Below, one piece after another: positions 55,059-63,690 of a stretch of 64,000 nt of DNA. The notes beneath the pieces are model-generated. The model worked only from the letters and a program-made list of their open reading frames with translations, searched no databases and had not been told where the DNA came from. The stretch is from Pteria penguin. Lineage: Eukaryota > Mollusca > Bivalvia > Pterioida > Pteriidae. The stretch spans positions 68,076,179 to 68,140,178 of the forward strand of contig CM068584.1 of NCBI GenBank assembly GCA_035048485.1, read 5' to 3'. Both the position numbers and the translations under genes were made by a program. Positions within the stretch are counted from its first letter, which is position 1; each line of letters begins with the position of its first letter.

Positions 55059-55207
55059 TGTAAGTACTGTCCGTAGGGATTCTGCGCAGTGTACGTCCTC
55101 CGACTTTGTATTTCGGAAAAACAATTCTGTTCCTTCTCTTGCCGTCCTTTTTCACTGCTTGTGCTCTTTGGCAGTTTTCATTGTAATGTAGGGCAGCTAA
55201 CCATAAT
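55059..55207 (-). pseudogene. Exon LWLAALHYNEN to TLRRIPTDSTY
   Basis: The acceptor is TTCTTTCTAG and the donor GTGTGTATC. It codes LWLAALHYNENCQRAQAV and RIVFPKYKVGGRTLRRIPTD. The frame is intact, and the splice phase agrees with both neighbouring exons. Confidence 0.8.
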
Positions 55208-55344
55208 CTAGAAAGAAAAGAAGACACTGTTTTATACGGATCCTTTTATTGATAAAATACATCTTACTCTAACTTTATAGTAAACGTTATGAAATCCAGC
55301 TCATGTGTAATTTATTAGTTCTGTAAGTGTAGACATATACAAAC

Positions 55345-55513
55345 ATGTACAACATGCCGTGGTAAGAAAAGCCAATTATTTTTGGGGCAAAATGATTGAC
55401 TACCGAGTGATAACCCTCAAGGCAGGAAGTCTGTTGTCCTGTGGCGAGTCGTTGGACAACTTTTGTCATCTGTGTTGTTAGGATAGTTTTTAGCTTTTCG
55501 TATACCTTGCTGC
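55345..55513 (-). pseudogene. Catalytic Glu exon
   Basis: The acceptor is TTTCGCTATAG and the donor GTTTGTATATG. It codes SKVYEKLKTILTTQM, QQTSCLEGYHSVVNHFAPK and GFSYHGMLY. The Glu of CLEGYHS is the likely third catalytic residue. The phase with the upstream exon is off by one, so another indel is probable. Confidence 0.75.
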
Positions 55514-55782
55514 CTATAGCGAAATAGATAGATAGTGTTATTTCCAGATTCAAGTATAATGTAATGTTAATTCTACCGGTTTTAACAGGGGCGGATCCAG
55601 AAGGTTTGTGGGGGATTGGAAAAACGCCCTCAGATACAAAAACTCTTGTAAATTAATAAAAGTTTTGCACAATAGCTATACTTGTGCCCAAGAATTCTCT
55701 TTCTCTCCCCAGAATGCTCTCTGGATTCGCCACTCTCTTTAATTTATATAAAACATCGTTTTCAATTATACCAATTCTTTAC

Positions 55783-56000
55783 CTTGCTGTAACCATCTTT
55801 GCGTTCATGATCTGTCCTAAGGTCACCATGCAGGCATTTGTCAAACGGCCCAGTATGTCCTTCGTGGATGTTTATGATATGGTTAGTCAGGGATGCCCAC
55901 TTTGACAATATAAACTTGCCCTCTTGCTCAGGTGTTTAAGCTCTGCCCAGTACAAACGATTGGTAATGCTCTTTATCCATTTTGAGTTTCCTTTTGAGTC
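55783..56000 (-). pseudogene. Core exon, WIKSITNRLYW to HGDLRTDHERK
   Basis: The acceptor is TTGTCCTGTAG. The exon shows GLKRKLK, then after a frameshift WIKSITNRLYWAE, and after another TPEQEGKFILSKWASL, TNHIINIHEGHTGPFDKC and HGDLRTDHERKDGYSK, ending at donor GTAAAG. The NHI.NIHEGH.. block is characteristic of the family. Two indels fall at about 55977-55986 and 55931-55943. Confidence 0.7.
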
Positions 56001-56161
56001 CTACAACAGGACAAAACAAAATTAACGACGTGATATTATAAAACGGATGTACTTTATACAATGACATGATGGAAAAAGCGCCTTACGCCATTTACGGAAA
56101 ATATCGTTTTGATAAGATTGTGTATGACGACTATGTTTCACTTTAGTAGTTGAAATATTAC

Positions 56162-56347
56162 CTTTAGCTACATGCCATACATCATAACAATGTGTGGTAT
56201 CTGGCATGTTTTCCCTTATCCATTTGCCATCTGTAAATGGCGATCAATTACAATTCCTTTAATTTCTACACCCTGTCCTTTCAGGTACGCCACACTTCTT
56301 CGCAATCATTACCTTTCCATATGGTAGCTTCCGCTAACTTCGTTGCT
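56162..56347 (-). pseudogene. Second catalytic Asp and D-x2-H exon
   Basis: The acceptor is TTTACTTTCAG. The exon codes SNEVSGSYHMER, two consecutive stops (TAA TGA, 56306-56311), then in the same frame LRRSVAYLKGQGVEIKGIV and IDRH. A one-base loss at 56220-56227 shifts to IRENMPDTTHCYDVWHVAK. The donor is GTAATATT. IDRH is the likely second catalytic Asp, and DVWH fits the C/D(2)H motif of several DDE superfamilies. Confidence 0.75.
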
Positions 56348-56449
56348 CTGAAAGTAAAGATTGTCAGTATTGTAAATAAGTACCAAGTCTGTATGTTGGA
56401 ACGTACAAGTTACACATGTGTTACATTGTGACAACAAAGCCAAAAATAC

Positions 56450-56978
56450 CTGCACCAACTGTAAGTCAATGAATACTCCTTCCTCTAAATCCATCACACT
56501 GTAGCCACCATATTATAGCTATACCCAGGTGCGTCTGCTCTGCCATCACCTCCAATTATTATCGGAAATTCAGTGCTGACGACATCCTGGATATAGTCTG
56601 TCTGATGACAGTCCCAATCATGTTTGATTGCCGGATGTAAATAAGATCTCTGGTAGTTCATGAAGGTTCCCATGGAAATACTGGCCATGTTCATGAACGA
56701 AAAAAAATCGAAGGGCTTTATTTAGTATGGAGCACGAAAAAAGTACACTGGCAGACACCAAAAGATTCCGCGCAGGCTTCCCTCCATTGTATGGCTGGCT
56801 ATACCATGTACGGATCTCCTTACACAAGTTACATTCCTGGACAATTTTCACCATGGTGCCACTTACATGTGCAATTCTGCCAATTGTACTTGAGTTGCAC
56901 AGTGGACATTTACTAAAAAGCTCCAGTAAATTGTTTTCATACACCAGGTATGCTCGTTGTTGTTCTATGGGTCGATTC
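56450..56978 (-). pseudogene. Zinc-ribbon-like and first catalytic Asp exon
   Basis: From acceptor TATTTTGCAG the exon codes AYLVYENNLLELFSKCPLCN, then CNLCKEIRTWYSQPYNGG and LLVSASVLF. After a frameshift in an A8 run (56700-56707) it continues FMNMASISMGTF and IIGGDGRADAPGY. A dinucleotide frameshift at 56495-56499 precedes MDLEEGVFIDLQLVQ and donor GTATTT. CPLC and CNLC suggest a four-cysteine zinc site. The Asp of GGDGR is the likely first catalytic residue. Confidence 0.75.
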
Positions 56979-57196
56979 CTGCAAAATATAGCGTCCATTG
57001 TAAGTTCATAATTCATTACATCGGTCAAAGAGTAGAAGGATATTGTGTAGAAGATATACACAAAATGGTACAAACATTACCTACTCACTTCACTTCATAT
57101 TATATTGATTATATTCATGTATTGTATAGCTACATAGTGACTTCTGCCACATAACTGAGCCAGTAACTCCTCTTTTTTCTTTGGAAACTTGGTTAT

Positions 57197-57453
57197 TTAT
57201 AATACTTCAAGAAATTCGTATCTTTCTTCTTCATTTGGAATATTTAGTTCTGAACTAAGTGGACTAGAAGTTGGGATGTAATGCCGATCTGAGTCTAAAT
57301 CGTCCACTTGGGACACAGGCGAAGATGGACTGTCATCAGTCTCCTCTCTAATCTTTTTTTCTGTTTGGTGGCTGGACCAAGGGATCAGGCCATACTTGGG
57401 CAAAGGCATTTTGCATTTTTGGACGAATGAAAAGGTGCTGTCCGTTTGGCACA
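57197..57453 (-). pseudogene. Linker exon, VCQTD to YEFLEVL
   Basis: The acceptor is TTTACATACAG. The open frame codes CQTDSTFSFVQKCKMPLPKYG, an SP-rich acidic stretch, and YEFLEVL before TAA at 57197-57199. The phase does not match the preceding exon, so there is an indel or my acceptor is wrong. Coding-like sequence (ITKFPKKKEELLAQLCG) continues after the TAA, so the true 3' border is uncertain. Confidence 0.5.
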
Positions 57454-57611
57454 CTGTATGTAAACAACAATAGTTATATGATGATGATAATGATAATAAA
57501 TTAACAAAAAAGAAATAACAAAACTTCAAATTTCACGCAAATTCTATTAATAATAATTGTAACAAATATTTTAATGATATCGACTTTTAGAAAAATGAAA
57601 ATGTTACGCAC

Positions 57612-57761
57612 CTTTGTTAACCATTTTGACCGCTGTTTATATGTGAAATCCATTTTTGACGTTGTTTGACATGATTTCGACCGTTTATTCGGTTTTATTG
57701 AAACTTGACAAGAAAAAGGCTTATTTGTTGATTTGGGCAAATCTTCATTTTCCATGTTGCT
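57612..57761 (-). pseudogene. Basic linker exon with CQT motif
   Basis: A 150-bp exon from acceptor GTTACAG to donor AAG-GTGCGT. It codes VSIKPNKRSKSCQTTSK and YKQRSKWLTK. The K-rich SKSCQT type of motif is commonly seen between the THAP and core regions in the family. Confidence 0.6.
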
Positions 57762-58056
57762 CTGTAACATTCATAAATTAAACATAATGTCAATATGTTT
57801 CTCTTAGTATTTAGTATTAGTATGTCCTTCTGCACGGACCGTAAGTAATTCATTAAATTGTAATGTAAAATGTAGTTCAACTGAGTGTCTTTTATCTTGT
57901 ATATGTATATGTACATACGTATTTATGAAAATAAGTAACCTTAACGAATTGAGTTCTATGGGTGATCCATATAATGCTAGGAATTTCGGGTGAGTGAGGG
58001 GTTGGGATTGCGCACTCCCACTGATTTCCTGAATCCATCACTTATATTCTAGTTAC
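57762..58056 (-). other. Intron between linker exons
   Basis: AT-rich, with no recognisable content other than the flanking splice sites. Confidence 0.5.
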
Positions 58057-58149
58057 CTCGTCTACATCCATTGTATCTACATGGGTATCTGATTCTGCCT
58101 GATCACTGTCTTGTTCCTCCTGATCAGTGTCTCGTTTTGCATCGATTAT
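58057..58149 (-). pseudogene. Acidic linker exon
   Basis: A 93-bp open exon between ATTATTTAG and donor GAG-GTAACT. It encodes an Asp/Glu/Gln-rich stretch (DTDQEEQDSDQAESDT) in phase 0 with its neighbours. Such linkers follow the THAP domain in this family. Confidence 0.6.
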
Positions 58150-58315
58150 CTAAATAATGATAACACTAAATAAGCCTCCGGTAAAACTACGAGGCAAGAC
58201 ATCAAAGCATGTAGTACATGACTATAATTTCCATTGAGAAAATAATTTGTGGTTTACTCGCATGTATAGTTTCATATTATATTCTTATGTATAAAGGTGA
58301 TAATGCAATACTTAC

Positions 58316-58816
58316 TCTTGATACTTCCCTCTATAGATACTCTCTTCTGATATTCTTTGGAGCTGATGCTTGACTTGCCATTTTCTCATCCGGGCTTAAA
58401 ATTTCCAAATTTTGGTTATTTATTCCTGACCTACTTCGAGGCGGAGGTGAATCAAATTCGTTTGCTGGTCAACAGTGGACAGTAGGTATTGCACCGGGAA
58501 TTAACCGTACTTTCTTTGGTTTTGTCCCGCTGTGTTGCATTTCAAAGCGATGTCTGAATGGGTAACTTTCTGGTGTAAAATGCACATAACATAAGGCCGA
58601 ATATTTTGTAGGACCGTCCCAATTTGCTCGCTTTCCTTTAACAAACTGAATCCACTGGCGTCGTTTATTGGGTATCTTAGGAAAACTGTGCTTTGACACT
58701 CCATCTGCATTGGTGTTCCCACAATTAGCAGCGACACAACGAACACCCGACTTTGCTTGACCCTTCCTTGTCTTCACGAGGCATTTTTTGTTCTCTTCAA
58801 ACTTATTAAACAACTC
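58316..58816 (-). pseudogene. THAP exon
   Basis: The THAP signature is C-x4-C (CVAANC), then 43 residues, then C-x2-H (CYVH). The invariant P of FPK, the W of RRQWIQF, the HF and the C-terminal IPGAIPTV are all in place, spanning about 58741-58478. No in-frame ATG precedes it (the frame opens at a stop at 58817-58819), so an upstream exon or a lost start is needed. TGA at 58469-58471 follows TVHC. The frame continues PANEFDSPPPRSRSG to TAG at 58331-58333 and a strong donor GTAAGTATT. Confidence 0.8.
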
Positions 58817-58856
58817 TTATCTTAGGACACTACTATACTAAAGTCCAGCACAGTAT

Positions 58857-58874
58857 ACATAATATGACGTCAGC
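58857..58874 (-). promoter_or_regulatory. CRE-containing 18-bp motif at the 5' end of the minus-strand gene
   Basis: On the minus strand it reads GCTGACGTCATATTATGT, with 17 of 18 bases equal to the plus-strand motif at 53211-53228. It lies about 40 bp upstream of the open THAP frame. The two copies form an inverted pair around both genes. An ATG within it opens only a 12-codon frame. Confidence 0.6.
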
Positions 58875-58937
58875 ATCTCTTCGTCGCAGAATCTGGCGTT
58901 TCTGTATAAATAACAAGTGTGGCACAGCAGCGCGCAA

Positions 58938-60426
58938 TAGCTTATCACAAATATCTCGTTATCCGTTCTAAGCTAGAGTTAGGGTTTTACATTGCATCAT
59001 ACCCTTGGACAACGGTATTTTTTCCTAGATCTCATTGATAATGCCATTAAACGTGGAAATAACGTCATGACCGCAATCGTGAACCTCAAAATTTATACAT
59101 AGCCTTTTGCGGGCATAAAGATTCAATCACTGCATGGGTTTTGTTAGGCTCAGCATCGTGGTTTAGAGTTTAAATTCAATCGTTCATGTAGAATATCCTA
59201 CGATGTGGTGCAGCCGCGAGCCTTATTTACCGTTAAAGATTGAAATTACTTCAAATCCGCAAATTTGAGCCCGGGTTTTCTTGTGTGCTTTTGTGAGGGG
59301 ATCGAATCCCAAGAAGGTCACATCATTTTATGCCGTTCTAAGTTAGAGTTAGGGTTTAATATTGCATCACACCCTTCGACAACGGTATGTTTTTCCTAGA
59401 TTTAATTGATAATGCCGATAAACGTGAAAATAACGTCATGATCGCAATCGTGAACCCCGAAATTTATATATAGCCTTTTGCGGGCATCACGATTCACTCA
59501 CTCTGCTTGCGCTTTTTTCGAGCTCCGCATAGTGATTTTGAGTTTAAATTCAATCGTTCATGTAGAATATGCTACGATGTGGTGCAGCCGCTAGCCTTAT
59601 TTACCGTTAAAGATTGAAATCACTTCAAAACTGAAAATTTGAGCCCGGGTTTTCTTGTGCGATTTTGTGCAGGGATCGAATCCCAAAAAGCTCATACCAT
59701 TTTGATGCCGTTCTAAGCTAGAGTCAGGGTTTTATATTGCATCATACCCTTGGACAACGGTACTTTTTTCCTAGATCTCATTGAGAATGCCGTTAAACGT
59801 GGAAATAACGTCATGACCGCAATCGTAAACCCTTAAATTTATACATAGCCTTATGCGAACATCAATATTTAATCAATCTGTATGTGTTGTGCTGCGCTCA
59901 ACATCGTGGTTTTGAGTTTAGATTCAATCGTTCATGTTGAATATGCTACGATGTGATGCAGCCGCGAGCCTTATTTGCCGTTATAGATTAAAATATCTTC
60001 AAAACCGCAAATTTGAGCCGGGGTTTGCTTGTTTGCTATTGTGCAGGGATTGAATCCCAAGAAGGTCATACCATTTTCATGTCGTTCTAAGCTAGATTTA
60101 GGGTTTTATATTCCACCGTACTCTTGGACATCGGTACTTTTTCCCTAAATTTCATTGATAATGCTGTTAAACGTGGAAATAACGTCATGACCACAAGGTT
60201 GAACCGCAAAATTTATGGAATGCCTTTTGCGGACATCAAGATTCAATCACTCTGAATGCGTTTTGTTAGGCTGAGCATCGTGGTTTTGAATTTAAATTCA
60301 ATCGTCCATGTAGAATATGTTACGACGTGTTGCAGCCGCGAACTTTATTTACCGTTAAAGATTGAAATCTGGGGGGTTTTTTTTGTTTTGTTTTGTTTTG
60401 TTTTTCATTGTGCGGGGATCGAATCC
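58938..60426 (-). repeat. Four diverged, inverted copies of the main satellite family
   Basis: Copies are phased by CCGTTCTAAG at 58963, 59333 and 59708 and TCGTTCTAAG at 60082, so periods are 370, 375 and 374 bp. Compared with the reverse complement of the main monomer they share CGTGGAAATAACGTCA, CGCAAAATTTAT, the ATTGAAAT..CTTCAAAA block, and GTGCAGGG-TCGA-TCCCAAGAA followed by CATACCATTTT, all in the same order. This shows homology in opposite orientation. The copies differ much more from each other than main-array copies do. The total length is about four units. The left border near 58938 is estimated from weak similarity. The right border is sharp, at the B-box-like GGATCGAATCC. Confidence 0.85.
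60372..60404 (+). repeat. G6T8 then (TTTTG)n simple repeat in last relic unit
   Basis: GGGGGGTTTTTTTT is followed by four TTTTG units. It interrupts the region of the fourth relic unit where the others read CACTTCAAAACTG. Confidence 0.9.
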
Positions 60427-60933
60427 AACCCGCTTGCCACCCGCCACACACCAAAAATTCATCAGCGTATGGACTAGGAATTAGGATAAGAGGGAAATGT
60501 GAGGAGGAGGAAGAATTTAAAACTCAATTACGGAAACGCGAATATAGTAGTTAACTAATCGAACAACAACTGTGTGAAGAGGATTACATAGATATGGACA
60601 AATTATTTAAGAAACGGAAAACTCAAAAAAATTAAAACGGACTCAACTGGTTTTGGCATACTCCAAACTTTTACCGAGGTTACGCGATATATTATAAATA
60701 TCAATCAACATTACATCATTCAAACCGTAGGAAGAACATTTTCCCAGAACTTCCTTTAATAGCTTATAGACCCGATAGGCCCTTATGTGCCATCCTAGTG
60801 CACGCCTTTTTCACTCTCCCGCCCCTATCTCCCCCTATCACCAATTTGCGAATATCCAGTGTGGTTATTTTGTCGTCTTTAAATCAGTGTTAGACAACCC
60901 CCCCCCCCCCTTCCACCCCTCCCCCCACAATAA
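60427..60933. other. Interval without recognised genes
   Basis: I see no supported gene. It includes a run of 13 C at 60898-60910 followed by a pyrimidine-rich stretch. Confidence 0.6.
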
Positions 60934-60979
60934 TGAATTCACCTGAAGAAAGTCAGGAGACCGATATATCGTGAATTCA
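60934..60979 (+). ncRNA. Hammerhead-ribozyme-like core in a 9-bp stem (candidate)
   Basis: TGAATTCAC (60934-60942) pairs perfectly with GTGAATTCA (60971-60979). Between them are CTGAAGA (matches the hammerhead CUGANGA), a small GTC-AGGA-GAC hairpin, then CCGATA where a hammerhead needs CGAAA. One core base is therefore wrong and stem III is not evident. Similar CTGAAGA...CGAAAC motifs occur in retroelements of marine animals. It may be a decayed fragment. Confidence 0.3.
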
Positions 60980-61276
60980 GAGTTTATTGTTCTTTATGGA
61001 ATCCAAGAAGTCCAAGGTAGAAATGAAGAACTCAAGGAAATAGTGTGATATCCAAGATAAAGAAGAGAGATACAATACAGAAAATAGTAGATTGATATCA
61101 AGAATAAAGAGTGAGGACCCAAAAGAGAACTTTGATACCCTGAGTTACAACGTAAGAAACCCAGATTGTTAGAGTGATAAACAACGGTAAGAAGAGGAGC
61201 CGACAAAAGTAAAACCATATCCAGGATATGAAACGTATCAACATCTCTCAAAGCGGTCATTCTGCGATTTTAATAA

Positions 61277-61499
61277 ATGAACAAAGCAGTAGCAATTGAT
61301 ATATGAACAAAGCAGTAGCAATTGATATATGAACAAAGCAGTAGCAATTGATATATGAACAAAGCAGTAGCATTTGATATATGAACAAAGCAGTAGCAAT
61401 TGATATATGAACAAAGCAGTAGCAATTGATATATGAACAGAGCAGTAACATTTGACATATGAACAAAGCAGTAGCATTTGATATATGAACAAAGCAGTG
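61277..61499 (+). repeat. 26-bp minisatellite, nine units
   Basis: Units start at ATGAACAAAGCAGTAGCA every 26 bp (61277, 61303, 61329 and so on to 61485). Variants replace CAATTGAT with CATTTGAT. All three minus-strand frames are open through it only because no unit frame has a stop. Confidence 0.95.
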
Positions 61500-62086
61500 G
61501 GACTTTCATAATTCTAATCATGCGTATAGTGTATAGAGATTTGGTAGTGTACATGCTCCTGTTTAATCCTTATTTAATGCGGATAGATCTCAGGAAATTC
61601 GCCGGTGGATCTACTGAATATTCTGCACCTCCTCCTCTCTTTTTCCCTCCTATTATATACAACTAATTTCTAGTTACTTTACTAATATTTCTTTTTTAAG
61701 CATGTATACGCGTACTCAAATATATACATTTTGTTCATACTTTGAATTCCGTTTTAAATTCTCGTTGCAACCCCTTCTTATGAATACCTCTATGAACAAC
61801 CCCCGTCATAATTGTTTTGCGTTAGAAACCGTCTTAAATGGAAAGCAACTCTGTAAAACGAAAAGACCGGTTATACTAAAACTTTACCAGAACTTTTAAA
61901 ACAACGAGAAATGGCGATTATGACTTAGTTACGGTATACATACGGAAATGCCCCCCTCTTTGGATAGTTACGTTGCACTGTACATCATTTCTTTGCAAGT
62001 TGATTGACTGTTTTACGTCGCTGTCATCCTGTAAACATTTTGGAATATCGAGGTATGGAAACTGGAGGAAACAAAGGTTTCCGTGG
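61500..62086. other. Interval without recognised genes
   Basis: AT-rich sequence with short open frames only. I see nothing supported in it. Confidence 0.6.
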
Positions 62087-62212
62087 CGCAATTTGGAAAT
62101 CGAACCTCAAACCCAGCGATTATACATACCATTACACAAATTTGGCGGTATTCCATACCTTTCCGAGAAATTCACTGGCTTCAATGCCAATTGAGCTAGG
62201 TGGGATCCTGTA
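62087..62212 (-). mobile_element. tRNA-derived SINE-like head (candidate)
   Basis: On the minus strand TAGCTCAATTGG (62187-62198) matches the Pol III A-box consensus TRGYNNARNNGG. GGTTCGATTTCC (62095-62106) is close to the B box. They lie in tRNA order but about 80 bp apart, longer than in an intronless tRNA. No cloverleaf is clear, so a SINE head or decayed tRNA-like sequence is more likely than a functional tRNA. Confidence 0.4.
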
Positions 62213-62248
62213 CCTCTGTGACATGGAGACGTCACAATGCCATGCATA

Positions 62249-62871
62249 TACAATGAATAATAGAGTAGAGTGAATTACAGACTATAGTGAATAACAGAAT
62301 ACAGTGAATTACAAAAGACAATGAATTCAAACCTACACTGAATTTAAGACTAGAGTGGATTACAGACTACAGTGAATTACAGAATGCAATGAATTACAGA
62401 CTAAAGTGAATTTTAGACTACGGTAAATTGCAGACTGTAATGAATAAAGAATTACAGAGCCTTCCAGACTGCAGCGAATTACAAACTGCAGTGAATTATA
62501 GACTACAGTGGATTACAGACTACAGTGAAAGATCGACTACAGCGCCTTGCAGACGAAAGTAAATTACAGACTACAGTGAATTACGGACTGCAACACATTA
62601 CAGACCGCAGTGTATTAATGAATAAAGAATTACAGAGCCTTCCAGACTATAGCGAATTACAAACTGCAGTGAATTATAGACAACAGCGAATTGCAGATTA
62701 CAGTGAATTAAAGACTATAATAAATTACAGACTAAGTACAGCAAATTACAGACTACAGTGTATTACAGACTACCGCGTATTACAGACTACACTAAATTAC
62801 AGACTACGGTAAATTATAGAGTACAGCGCATTACAGACTTCAGTGAATTTCGGACTACAGAGAATTAGAGA
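62249..62871 (+). repeat. Degenerate 17-bp minisatellite (TACAGTGAATTACAGAC type)
   Basis: Consecutive 17-bp units with many substitutions can be followed from 62249. Two units are interrupted by a repeated AATAAAGAATTACAGAGCC segment (about 62440 and 62620), pointing to a larger duplication of about 180 bp. The open frame across part of it is a by-product. Confidence 0.85.
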
Positions 62872-62879
62872 CCTCACCA

Positions 62880-63690
62880 CCTGTTCGGGACAGTTCCTGT
62901 ATAATGACGGCGCCTGTCTGGTGGCACCACCTGTACGGTAGCGGCGCCTATCTGTCATAACGTGTATCGTGGCTCAGCCTTTCTGTTAGCATTGTCTGTA
63001 ATATGATGTTATTTGTTCTCTGGTGCCTGTCTCTTGACAATACCTGCATGAAGGCAGTACCTGTATGGAGGCAGTACCTGTATGGTGGCAGTACCTGTAT
63101 GGTGGCAGTATCTTTATGGCGGCAGTAACTGCATGGTGGCAGTACCTAAATGGAGGCAGTATCTGTATGATGGCAGTACCTGTCTGTTGACAATGCCTGC
63201 ATGGTAGCAATACCTGCATGGTGGCATTGCCTGTATGGTTGCAGTACCTGTATGGAGGCAGTACTTGTATGGAGGCAGTACCTGTATGGAGACAGTCCTT
63301 CTATGGTGGCAGCACCTGTATGGAAGCAGCACCTATATGTTGACAATACCTGCATGGTGGCAATACTTGTATGGTGGCATTTACCTTTATAGCGGCAGTA
63401 CCTGTATGGAGATAGTACTTGTATGGCGGCAGTAACTGTATGGAGACAGTCCTTCTATGGTGGCAGTACCTGTATGGAAGCAGCACCTGTATGTTGACAA
63501 TACCTGCATGGTGGCTATACTTGTATGGTGGCATTCACCTGTATGGCGGCAGTACCTGTATGGAGGCAGTACTTCTATGGTGGCAGTACCTGTATGGAAG
63601 CAGTACTTGCATGATGACAGTACCGGTATTGTGGCAGTACCTGTATGGAGGCAGTACTTGTATGGTTTCAGTATCTGAATGGTGTTAGTA
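62880..63690 (+). repeat. 17-bp minisatellite (TGGAGGCAGTACCTGTA type)
   Basis: From about 63033 the units are clear and variable (TGGTGGCAGTACCTGTA, TTGACAATACCTGCA and others). Between 62880 and 63030 more degenerate versions are visible (GCGCCTGTCTGGTGGCACC). A longer pattern containing GTTGACAATACCTGCATGG recurs near 63186, 63339 and 63494, suggesting a second-order repeat of about 154 bp. Open frames on both strands are by-products. Confidence 0.88.

Larger units (their letters stand above)
54700..58816 (-). pseudogene. Decayed THAP-domain DDE transposase-like gene (about ten exons)
   Basis: Reading the minus strand, a THAP DNA-binding domain comes first, then acidic and basic linkers. 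A two-cysteine-pair region with the conserved SQPYNGGKPARN follows. Next is an RNase-H-like core with GGDGRADAPG, GIVIDRH, CYDVWHVAKG and TSCLEGYHSVVNHFAPK, then LAALHYNENCQRAQAV and a C-terminal PPPLCSQYEKP. The D...D...E order plus D-x2-H (DVWH) fits DDE transposases of the P/Kolobok/MULE kind, and a THAP domain fits P or Kolobok. Such proteins also occur as multi-copy genes in cnidarians, molluscs and fish. Lesions include stops at 58469-58471 and 58331-58333, tandem stops at 56306-56311, and frameshifts near 56700-56707, 56495-56499, 56220-56227, 55977-55986 and 55931-55943. I call it a pseudogene. Splice sites are largely preserved, so loss of coding looks fairly recent. Confidence 0.8.

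Noticed and set aside
58463..58480. A 16-bp GT...AG segment around the TGA after the THAP domain
   Set aside because: It is too short, and its removal would break the downstream frame.
60256..60477. 73-codon open frame starting in the fourth relic unit
   Set aside because: It runs through diverged satellite and a TTTTG simple repeat, and carries no domain.
61238..61554. Cys/Leu-rich open frames on the minus strand as a membrane protein
   Set aside because: They are translations of the 26-bp minisatellite in all three frames, with no independent support.
62986..63688. Tyr/His/Cys-rich open frames on both strands
   Set aside because: They are translations of the 17-bp minisatellite. Similar frames open on both strands and there are no coding signs.
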